64,000 bases of DNA from assembly GCA_024195265.1 (NCBI GenBank), contig JAJLRJ010000007.1, positions 12,432,828-12,496,827 of the forward strand, written 5' to 3'. Origin of the DNA: Dendrophyllia cribrosa. Taxonomy: Eukaryota > Cnidaria > Anthozoa > Scleractinia > Dendrophylliidae. The translations under genes were made by a program, and so were the position numbers. Below the pieces are notes generated by a model that was not told the DNA's origin, did not search any database, and worked only from the letters and a program-made list of their open reading frames with translations. Shown here piece after piece: positions 9,901 to 21,900 of the stretch. Each line of letters opens with the position of its first letter. The first letter of the stretch is position 1.

Positions 9901-12900
9901 CATGCATTGTCACATCTGTACAGTTTGTATCTTTGTAGGTTCCAGTTAAGGACTGTCCATTCATGCATGCATGCAATGTCACATCTGTACTGTCTGTGTG
10001 TTTATAGGTTCCTATTTAGGACTGTCCATGCATGCATGCATGCACTGTCACATCTGTACAGTTTGTATCTTTGTAGGTTCCAGTTAAGGACTGTCCATTC
10101 ATGCATGCATGAATGCATTGTCACCACTGTACTGTCTTTGTTTTTGTAGGTTCCAGCTTAGGACTATATTCATGCATGTGTTGTAGGTTGAAATGAAATT
10201 CAGGTTAAAATGATTTCAACCCAGTTTGATTTTGAAACCCAGACTTCATTTCAACCTACAACACATGCATGAATCACATCTGTACTAGCCTGTATAGCAG
10301 GTGTCGGGGAAAAGGGAACTGGGGAGAGAGGGAAAGGACGACTGCAATAAAGACCCTGTTCGGTTCATTTCTGCAGATGCTGGTGGCCACAAAATTCCAA
10401 TTGGTTAATTTGGCTGGGCAGTAAATATAGTAAATTCCCATGTGAAGTCAGTTATGCCTAAAAGCGTGTGACAGTTTCTGATTGGTGCACGTATTGACAG
10501 TTGACGTAATTTGATTACCAGGAAATAGGTGAGCGTAATGCAAAAATTAATAGCCTGGTTCTTATAGCAGGCGTTTCTTCCCTTCTCCCCCTCTTTTCTT
10601 TCGTGCCCCCTCCTCCCTCCCCATTCACGCCTGCCACGCAGGCTACAGCTGTACTGTCTACAGGTGTCTTTTGCATTGTCATATTGATTTGTACTGTCGC
10701 TGTCTTTGTAGGTTCCAGTTTAGGCCTATCCATGCATGTGTTTGGAACAGAAACGCACATGACTGCTATTGTGGGCATGGCTCTTGGAAAGAGAGAAGTT
10801 CCTAAAGAAGTTGGCTTTGACTCAAATGCTGCAGCAAACATGTTCTTCACAGCTCAGGACAAAGTAAGAATAATGTTCATTCTCTGTTCTGTCTAACTGT
10901 TATTTATTCTCAAGGAAATTACATGTAAGGAATGGTTCTTCATATTTACTTGAGACCTGTTAAATGGTATGTATTTCTTTAAATTTATACATATTAAATT
11001 CCTGATGTTGCTGGGTCACGTGACATACCACACCCTATTTTTGGCAATTTATTTTGATCCAAAAAACGAAATATTGGAAATCTAATTAAATTTTCAATTT
11101 AATTACACAAACACAAGGCTAGTGACAGACACATGGAATGCCTCAACTCTAAATCTTCTCTTGATGGCATGCCTGAATTATTTATTAACGCTGTATCCAC
11201 AGGGATCTGCAAGTAAAGGAAAACACACAGTGTACATGTCAGAGAACAACGAGAAAACACCAGACGAGAAACCCTCACCAGAACAATGCCGCAAGGTTGC
11301 TGAAAGAGGATCAAAGGCACCTCTGTTTTCTAAGGAGACAAGGACCATCATCTGGGGCTTACAAGCCAGAGCTGTTCAGGTAGAAACTGTTGTATCATCA
11401 TCGGCTTCTCCATTTGTGGGGAATATGGTAGGAAATGAACTCCTTCCATGCCAGTGCTACGTTACGCACTACAGTGGAGGCCTTGAGATCTTAGACTTAC
11501 CGTATCTCTTTCTATTCTTTCAACTGTCTGCTGTCATGTTTCTCTCAATTGGTCTTTCTTTCTTCTGTCATCAGGTGCAGCAGTTTGCATGAGGTCTCTT
11601 CTCCCTCCAAGTGACTGCTCCACCACAACTATCTCTTCCTCACTTGTTACAAACTATCGAAAATCTTAGACCCATTTCTTGGCCATTCCTCTCCTCTGTT
11701 TGCCTCCATGTTTCTGTTGTTTGACTCCTCTTTCTTCTACCTTCTTGTGCCCACGTCTATGCAGTGCGTGAGATGTCCTCTTCCCATTATAACAATCTAC
11801 TTCCATTTAATCTCCTCCACTTGTTCCCTAGACTGCAAAACAGTCGTATTTTTGCGTTGGTCATACGAATGCGCGCGGTCTTTGAAAGAAAGGTCTGGAG
11901 CGAGTGTGAATATGGGACTGGGGAGAGACGCTAGAGTTTCGGTTCTTTAGTGAACCTCAAACATACGTTTCGGTTCAGCCGAACGCGCTTACATTTTGGA
12001 GAACCAAAACGGAAAAGCCAAAACTCTAAAGCCCTCGTATCAACAATGACACGCTACCGTGTATTTTTCCGCGAAAATAAGACATCGAGCCGTATCAAAT
12101 TTACAATGTGGGTGGAGCTGTCAAGCAATTTTTGACATCTCAACGATAATTTTGAACCCCCTGTTCAGAACGAATCGGTTGTATGGAAAGGTGACAGTCT
12201 TTTTTTTTCTCGCCTCACACGCCCTACGGGCGTGTAAGGCTCGCGCACTTCGCGCGCGGGTATCCACGCTTCAGATGCTCTCGGCGCTTCGCACCTTTGT
12301 GAGCGAGTCAGCGGGAAAAAACCCGACTGTTTTGCAGTCTACTTGTTCCCTAAAAAACTGTTTTCTCTCGGCTTCATCCTTCTCAATGATGTGTTAAAAC
12401 TCAATAAAAGTTTTTCTTTTGTATATGGTCAAAACATGTAATCCTGGAGAAAAAAAAAATCTCCAATTGTGTTCCAAAGTAAATGCTTGGATGGAATAAA
12501 ATATTTGACTTTTTAGAGCAAAGTAGCAAGATTTTTTTACAGCCTAAAAAGACACTTTTACGAAGTTTAACAGCGTGGCAGATCCCTTATAACATAACTT
12601 TGCAAAGATTTGAAGTGTAATGAATGCAATTGCCTGCATTTAGAGGCAAAGAATATTAATTTTGTCCTTGTTCCTCAGAACTTATAGTTATTTGCTTCTT
12701 GAAACAGATATTTTCTGCAGACAAGTATTCATGTAAAGTTCACGCCAGACATGGGTCAATAGTTCATTTATGCATTCAATAAATAGACTGGAGCAATGTT
12801 CACGTTCACAAACACATTTATTTTACCAAGCCATAAAATAAAATCGATGTAAGTTTTCCTTTATTTCCAGGGCATGTTAGATTTTGATTATGTGTGCGAG

Positions 12901-15900
12901 AGGAAGAGGCCATCAGTTGCTGCTATGGTGTATCCGTTCAGGTAAATTCCCTGATCAGTGTTGATGGTAAAAGCAATTCATGATGAATTTCAACCTTTGT
13001 TTTTTTTTTTTTTTGTCATTGCAGTGGGAATCACCGTCAGAAGTTTTATTACGGACATAAAGAAATCATGATTCCAGGTTTGTTAGAATTCTACCACAAA
13101 CAATACAAAAGTTATTTGAAAAGCTGGGTATGTTATAATATTATGTATGTAAGTATTTTGATCTCAATTTGGAAAACCCTATAATCTAATGTTTTAAAAA
13201 TGACATATTGAAAATTTATGTTGTTTACCTTACACCTTTTCTAAAAGTCATATAACAGACTTGTAAAAACATTTATCTCTTTAACTGACCTTTTTATAAG
13301 CAGTTGTCAACCTCGTTTTAATACTCCTAACAAGGTACAAGTTACATTTGATAAAGAAAATTGGTCTAATGCATTTTAATGCATGGATGTGCTGTTGTCG
13401 ATCTAATGGGATATATATATATATAGATTACTTCATGGGCAGTGCGGGCGTACGGTATTTACGCATGTGTTGGTGATGTATCAGAAATCGGGCAGAAAAC
13501 AACGCTATTCTCGGACTCTCTACGATTTAACTCGCTCGGCATTGAATGAATATATAAAGCCTCTGCAGAGGAATGAGGGAGATAAGTGTTATCTCATAAA
13601 CCGTTAGGCTGGGATTCAAATCACAAAGAGGATAGACTTAATTTTATGCACTTATTAAACCCTTATTTATCTGTTGTCAGTGTACAAGGAGATGTCGGAG
13701 GCCATGAACAAACACTCTGACGCTGATGTTATGATCAACTTTGCATCGCTGCGTTCAGCTTATGATGCTACACTGGAAGCCATGCAGTTTCCTCAAGTTA
13801 GTGCTGGGTTGTTGTTTGTATGCTAGATCGGTTTTTAATTGAATGTCGAAAGTAATTTCGCGATTGCTTTGGTTTCGCATTGCTACGCTTTGTGATTGGC
13901 TAAAACATCTCGCGCCACTTTCTCTCAACCAATCAGAAGTAAAACCAAAACCAATAGTAACTTGTTCGCGCACGTTTTCCCGCGCTTGGCACCGGTGATA
14001 TGTATTTGCTTCAAAATCTGATTGGTTCATTGAAATGTCTGCCTCTGTTGTGATTGGTCAGAGTAATTACTTTGGTTTTGGTTTCGGTTTTGGTTTTACG
14101 ACACTCAATCGAAACCGTTCTAATAATGATAAAATTATTGGTTGTGCTAAGCTTTCTATCTGGTTCTAATAAGATTTATTAGCGAATCTTTAATCTTTAA
14201 TTAGTGTAATTGCCTATAGCTAACTGATCGGTCAGCACAGGTGCTCAGATGAAACATTTACAGCGAAGGTGATTACAAATTACATAGAGTTCATTCGTTA
14301 ACTAATCAACGAACAAACTACCAATGCACGCATACGGAAAATATGAAGCTCACGCTCATGAAATCTAGTACATTACAAAGGCAGTGATTAAATTAAGTTA
14401 GCAAACAAACTACTGACACAAGCGTCCCACTAATAATAAACAAAGCGTCAATAAATTATTGCAAATACTTGAGTGATTAGTCAGATGTGAAAACTTGGCC
14501 AACACGGTTTATCCTGCACTTGACCCCGGTTGCCTGTTAAACGAATAGCCTAACCCTGTTAATACGGGACCCGAGAAAAATTTTCAGTATTGACGGGGTG
14601 TCATTATTAAGGTGATTCCTCAGTATTGCACTGCGCATCCTGTACTGCGCATAACACACGTAATTCGCAACATCGGCAGCATTAAAACATGGCTGCTTTT
14701 TTGGCCGGAAATCTCACCAGGCATAAAAATGGGCGCTTCATAAAATCATCACTGAAAAAAAGAACTGAAATTTTGTTTCAAGATCTGGAGAGAAAAAGAA
14801 AATCAAACGACAGTGTAAGCGCCTGCAAGGCCTGCAAGCTCGTTAGAAAATACGACTGTCTTTTTCTCTCTAACGAGCATGGTGACCTATATTTTTTATT
14901 GCATCATTTTGATGTTAAATTAATGCTTTTTAAGTTAAAAAAGTTAAAAATAAATTCCTCGACAGGAAAAAAAGATATCGCTAAAAACGTTCTCAAATCA
15001 GTTACTCGTGGGAGCAAATTGATGACCTTGAAAACATGGACGCGAGGAATGTTTTGAGTCCGTGTCATTTGAAGATGTGTGACTTTTTTATAACTTTTAT
15101 TTCAAAGTGTTCCCATATGGTGGAGACTTTAACCTATCAAGTTTTTTTGAAGAATTGTAAACTTTGCTTTCACGGGTTACCGGGAAAAGAAACATGAACC
15201 GATCAAATAATGACGTGCGTGATCGGTATTGCTATAGGCATAAATGGGGCAACATTGGTCCATCATATCTCTTTACCGAGCACGGTGACCTATCTTTCTT
15301 ATTGAATTTTTCGAAACAACTTATGGTAGGGAGCTGTTAGGGAAAATTTTGAAAAAATCGTTCGACAACTTTTATTTCTGAGGAATCACCTTAAGGGTTT
15401 AAACTCTTAAAGAAAGATCATTGAGAAAGACGTTTGAGCTTAATTCCACCGGGACCGAGAAAATTGTCCGCAATAACGATGTCATGTGTTTTTATTAAAC
15501 TGGGTTTGAATGTGTGTCAGTGGTTTATTGAGTTACTTATGTTTGTTGTGATTAGTAAGATGTGATAACGTAGTATTTTCTTTTACGTCACTCGCTGGGA
15601 AACCATTGCACTTTATAAACGGTACCAGAAAAGAAGCGTAACACAGGATAATAAACACTAATTAAATTAATAGACATGTTGTTGGTGAGTTAGACTTGGA
15701 ATTGAATATGCTTCAGGTACTGGCAAAGATCTGCCAGAACGAGCGAGTGTTCTCCTTATTGTAACGTTTATTATAGGAAGAAACTTGTTTTTCTTTTTCT
15801 TTCAACAGATTCGCACGATCGCCATCATTGCTGAAGGAATTCCAGAAGCAAAAACAAGACAACTTAACAGGAAAGCTAAAGAACTGGGAATAACAATCAT

Positions 15901-18900
15901 CGGCCCTGCAACGGTTAGCTTACACTTGCTAGCTGGTTAACCCCTTTTTTCCCAAGAGTGCCAAAAACCAAAATTCATTTTGTAAAATATTGAAAAACAA
16001 ACGATACCATGTAAAAGTACTGCTGAAGAGGTTTCATTTGAATGGATACACCATAGGATTTCATCCACAGACTCAAAAGTTAGAACAAATGGTACCATGC
16101 AAAAGTACTGCTGAAGAGGTTTCATTTGAATGGTCACACCATAGGATTTCATCCACAGACTCAAAAGTTAGAACAAATGGTACCAATGCAAAAGTACTGC
16201 TGAAGAGGTTTCATTTGAATGGCCACACCATAGGATTTCGTCCACAGACTCAAAAGTTAGAACTACACTACATGTCAGCATAACTGTCTCTGTGCTTCTT
16301 TTCAGCTTTGCCCCTAATTGGAGAATACATTGATGACAATGACACAGGTTTACACTTCAAAAGCAAGGCGTGGGGGGTGAAATTAGCTAGTCTGACCTAA
16401 ATATGCATAAGGCCTATTGAGGGTTATTTTCCACTGGCCAAGTGAAACGAAATTGGTGGAAAATGCTTTTCTTACACACCACTGGGGCCTGGGTATAGGT
16501 CATGTGACCTGAAGGGCAGGCAGTTGCTTTTTCTGCGTCCGCCATTACTGACCTTCCCATCCACCCACCCTAAGATTTCAGTTTTGCATGCTGTGTAAAT
16601 CTCATGTGCAACCTTGTAATTTTATTACCATCGCTGTTTTTAAGCGTTATGATTCATATATAATAGGTTTTTGAGTTTTTGAATAAAGGCTAGGCTGCAG
16701 CAGTTGGACTGGCATGGCTACCATTGGTGTGCGAGAAAACACATTTTCAATCTGGCAAACAGTATGCCTTTCAATCCATTGTCAGATATTCCAGTCTGAG
16801 TGATTTGGCAGATGAATGGCCTAAGGAATTATTGCCTTTTTCTTCTAGGTTGGTGGTATTAAGCCTGGTTGTTTTAGGATTGGTAATACAGGTGGTATGT
16901 TAGACAACATTCTGGCTTCAAAGCTTTATCGACCAGGCAGGTAAGTGAAGATGATCAAAGATTCAATTCTCACTAGTGTCACTTCTGCCCGGCCTGTTAA
17001 ATCGATGACAATCGATCATCGGAAATACAATCGATCAATCGATATCAATCGATAAAATTAGTTAATTGATATCGATTGATATCGGCCAATCGATGATCAA
17101 TTGATAACCACAAAAAAATGTCCCGCAAATTATCGATTTTTGCGTGTTTTCTCGGAGCTCGTGTAACAAAATTCCGAACACAATGTCTGGTCAAGACACG
17201 CCTCATCGCGAGCGGGAAGTTACCCTTGTGATATCCGATGCCGTTGTGAAAGGGTACCAGGAGTGTTCATTTACTGTTGCAATAATTGCAACAGTATAAA
17301 TTATTGGTGACAACTTCTTCGCAAGCAAGAAAAGGGGAGATCGTGGCAATGCTTTTATTCAGTTGTTGTCCTAGCACAGCTTTTCAAACTGATATGTGTA
17401 GTTTTTCTGTTTGCTCGCGTAAATCTTGCCTCGTTTATGAATGATGGCGATCAGCACGTTGTTCCTGTTGTTTAATTTCATTTACAACTGTTCTGTTATC
17501 GTAAATAAAATCATTTCATTGCTGATTTGAGCGTCATAACATGAATAAAATACAACACACCGATGACAATCGATGGCAATCCATAAAATCGATATCAATT
17601 AATCGATTTTATTGGAAATCGATGGTCAATCGAATTATCACAGAAACATACGTCATCGATTGATCATCGATTTCCAATATCAATCGATTAATCGGCATCG
17701 ATTGATATCGATTTCATCGATCATCGATTTTATTGATTTAACAGACTGGGCTTCTGGAATAACAGAAAAACGGAATTGGAATAATTTAAACCCCCATCAC
17801 GTTTATGTTAAAGTCCACCCCCTCCCCCCACCCCATCCCCCCATCCCATCCCCCCATCCCCCCCATCCCATCTCCCCATCCCCCCTCCCCCGAGAGTCCC
17901 CAGAGTGACTTGTACAAAGCAATTTCACTCCATCGAGTGCCCTTAGTAATAAGTAAATCAATCAATTTGCTTGTTTTACCCAACAGCGTTGCGTACGTGT
18001 CACGTTCTGGCGGCATGTCTAATGAACTCAACAACATCATCTCAAGGACCACAGATGGGGTGTACGAGGGCGTGGCAATAGGAGGGGACAGGTATCCTGG
18101 GACAACATTCATGGATCACGTGATGAGATATCAAGAAAACCCGGATGTCAAAATGATCGTGGTTCTTGGAGAGGTGCATTTCCTGTTCTTAGCAAAAAAT
18201 GATCACCCTTTTATTTATTTTTTTAAACATTAACTTATGTCTAAGAATTAAAACGCCCGACAAAAGGAACAAAAGTTAGAATATCTCGGGAACATATGAA
18301 AGGATTTTATGTATTAAGGTAAAAATGAAATGCCGTCCACTTAAAATACATAAAAAGATGCGTGCAAGGAAAAGCTAATTATTGTAACCTATACTTTTTT
18401 AAATATTTCGGTGAATAATGTTTCGCTATCAATAATAGGCAGTTTAAAGGCGCCTTCACATGACAGACTAAAGTTGACAAACTTGTGTTGGCCAAGTCCA
18501 AAAGGTTATCAATCTCGTGTTTTCACACAACAAACTTCCACACAACTCAAACTCGTTTTCAGGATTCTTTCATCTCGCGGGAGGAAGAAAGAGGACTCTG
18601 TGAAATGCGTTTGGACATACTGAAATTACCGCAAGCGTTCACACGTCAGATGAGAGTTTGCCAACATGTCTGCCAACTCTTTTGTCGTGTGAAGGCGCAT
18701 TACAGTGCGATGCGCCTGACCGTGGGCACCCAACAAACTTTTTCACAAGTTAGCCAATCAGAGAGCGCGATTTCAATTGACGGGCACGCCTCCTCGCAAA
18801 GTTGAGCACGATGGAATGTAATCTTGTCGCTTTGTGTTTATCACAGGAGTATAAAAAATAGTTACGAAATACGAAGATTTTATTCGCTTTATTGCTTCAC

Positions 18901-21900
18901 ACATATCCGCATAAAATGATTATAAGAATTAGCTGGTGATATGGTAAAAAGGTTTGTTGGGTGCTAACGGTAAGGCGCGTCGCAATGTAATAAATGATTC
19001 GCATTTATAAAGGAATTATTTGCCCAGTCTTTAACCTCTGTTATCTCCATACGATTATCCACGTGAATCCGAATTTGATCTATTGCTTTGGAATCTTAAA
19101 GTGCCTATGAAATCAAAATTTTGACCCGTTTTTTTTATACTAAAAAATTGAAGTCCATGTTCCACTGATTCATAATTTTCCAATTTAAGTTTTGGTCAAG
19201 CAATGAAAAGTATTTTTTTGGAAGTCCAAAGTTGGTCAAAAATGAACTTTTCGTGTCCTGGGGCCTGGAACTGGTATAAAAAGAAACATAGAATGCACGA
19301 TCACTGCAACAAATCGTTGAGAATGGCCGGATCTGGGTTTCCAGATCTAGGTCAGTATTAATACTTGAAGTGAAACAAAAAAAAAAACGGCAAACTGATC
19401 CTTACGGCAGAAAAACAGAAGCAGATCATCAGTTCTGCAAAAATGCCAAAAATGCGGTGTCGCTTTCAGATTTTTCAGTATTTCTCGTAAACAAGCCACT
19501 TTTTTAGCACTATTTTTGCAGTTTTGCTCAGTTGGAGATGTCCTCCGACGATGAATGCTGACTACCATGTTGACAACGAAAGTATGTACAACTGTTGACG
19601 TCACAACTCCCAATTTACATATTTTGGCCACGCGCTGGTTGTCCAATATTTTTGGCTCAAAAAGGCCAACTTTGAGGTTAAAAAAAATAGATTGCACGCT
19701 TGACCATAACTTAAATTGGAAAATTATGAATCAGTGGAACATGGACTTCAATTTTTTAGTATAAAAAACGGGTCGAAAATTTCATTTCATAGGCACTTTA
19801 AGAAATGGCAAAACTAGTGTCCGCACATTTCTTCCTCATCAAGTGCCTTGGAGCCTAGTAGCGCATAAATAATGTTAAGTAAAACTAATCTGAGTATAAT
19901 CGTAGATAAATTGAATTACTGATGTTGACGTCAAACAGTTTAATCTAAGAAATATGTATTTGTTATCGTTGTATTGGCCACAGGTGGGTGGTACTGAGGA
20001 ATACAAGATTTGTGACGCCATCAAGGGCGGTGTGGTTACCAAGCCTGTCGTGGTATGGTGTATCGGCACATGCGCAGGAATGTTCACCTCGGAGGTAAGT
20101 AAACTGGGTGCAGTGAAACCTCTTTATAACGAAGTCCCCGGTATAACAAACGGTATTCATCAGTCCGGCCAAAGTTACAGTGAAATGTATTGAACAGAAC
20201 CACGGTATAACAAACGATACTCATCAGCCCGGCCAAAGTTACAGTGAAATGTTTTGAAAAGAACCCCGATATAACAAACCCTGATATAACGAACACATTT
20301 TCCCAGTCCCTTGGCACTGTTCCACTGTATTTTTATTCAGATAGTTTTTGTCATCTTATTTCTCTGGACCCTTTACTCTCTCAGTACTTTTCTCCACCCA
20401 TGTGTATAGGTGAATGTGAAACCGAACAAAATTCTAAGGATGATTCTTCGATGAAGTTACACCCCTGCATTCAAAAGGAAACTTATTACTGTGTGGAACA
20501 CTTCATTCGTGCGCAAAACGTTTCTTGTTATTAATAATTTCTCTCTTCCTCATTTATGTTCTTAGGTTCAGTTTGGTCACGCTGGAGCGAGTGCTCATGG
20601 AGAAAATGAAACAGCGATCGCCAAGAACCAGGTTCTGTTTCAGTATTTGTCATTGTTTTTGAAAATAGAAAACTAGGAACATCAGAGATGCAACTTTGCT
20701 TTTATCTCGTGAATACGCGAAGCGGTCAGCATTACATTCCATCCACCAACACCACCTCGGACACTTGTTGAGAATTATATAACGTAATGTTGACATTTAG
20801 AATTTCATTTTCAATAAATTTTTAAGTGTAACAAAGAAAATCTAGAATCCCCACTCAGGATTGAACCTGTGACCTCAGCTATGCTTAGGCTTACATAGCC
20901 TACCGTGCCACCTAACTTCTCGAGTTGTTTAGGCGTAAATTTAACTGTATAAACTGCTAACCCCAACCTCAACTGAAAGCTAACCAGTTACTCCGTTATA
21001 TAAGTCTCAATAAGGCGTCCGAGGTGGTGTTGGTGGATGGAATCTCATGCTAATCACGCGAAGCGTTGAACGAGATAACATATACAGGAACAAATAGCAA
21101 ATTTTCACTCATTCCGTCATCTGTAAACTTTTTTTTTAATTACCCAGTGTATTACGTGTTAAAAGTTGATTGCTGTAGTAAACTTTTATGTACCACAGTT
21201 TCTCTAGAAACTAACCCCATTCATTTAAACTTTTATGTAATTCCCCAGTGTGATTACGTCATCCACTTGTCAACAGTCTTGTTTCACACAATGCATATTT
21301 ATGTCACGCTAAGATGTTTTGGCTGTTTTAAATCTGTTTTACTCTTCAATTCTTTGACTTCAAACGTAATATGGAAAATTAAAACCGATCGGTGGACTTA
21401 ACCTTACGTTGTTTCGTATTCACGAGATGGCTTTTAGAGCCCTTTGATTAACTCGCTTTACTTCAATTCACCAACAGGCTCTGAAAGAAGCCGGCGCTTA
21501 TGTACCAGATAGCTTTGATTCTCTCTTTGATATGATCAAGTAAGTCACGTAGTATTTTTAAAGACCCAGTATTGTCCATTATGCATTGCGTGCTGCGAGC
21601 ATCAGCGGCCATTTTCTTGATGTTGAAAAATCCGGTAGGTCTTATAGCTCTTTGTAATCCGTTTGGATCGGCCATGTCGGTCGTTAAACGTTTATTCGAG
21701 TACCTTATTTTTCAGGCAACACTTAAGAACGTAATTTAATATAAAACGTTTAAACAGACAAGAAGCACGAGACGATATAATTCCTTTCCACTCGATTGAA
21801 TGTTTGCAACGAGAAAAGCAAAACCCCGGAAAACAATAGAAACCTCGCTCCCGTGCAAACCAAAACAATAACAGAGGTGCGTGAAGCATAATGGACAATA

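Noticed and set aside
9606..10149. ORFs of 110-126 codons with a repeated 23-residue pattern as a novel repeat protein
   Set aside because: The pattern follows from the 69-base splice-acceptor minisatellite, which is open in several frames at once; no start context or splice partner supports translation.
9796..10160. CRISPR-like array (69-base periodic repeats)
   Set aside because: There are no unique spacers, units are tandem and diverged, and the host is an animal.
11122..11592. 156-codon ORF as an independent gene
   Set aside because: Only 11203-11379 is conserved ACLY exon 12; the rest is flanking intron with no family match.
12059..12397. 112-codon ORF as a transposase of the 11829-12341 element
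   Set aside because: It crosses the right end of the element and the target duplication and has no transposase motif.
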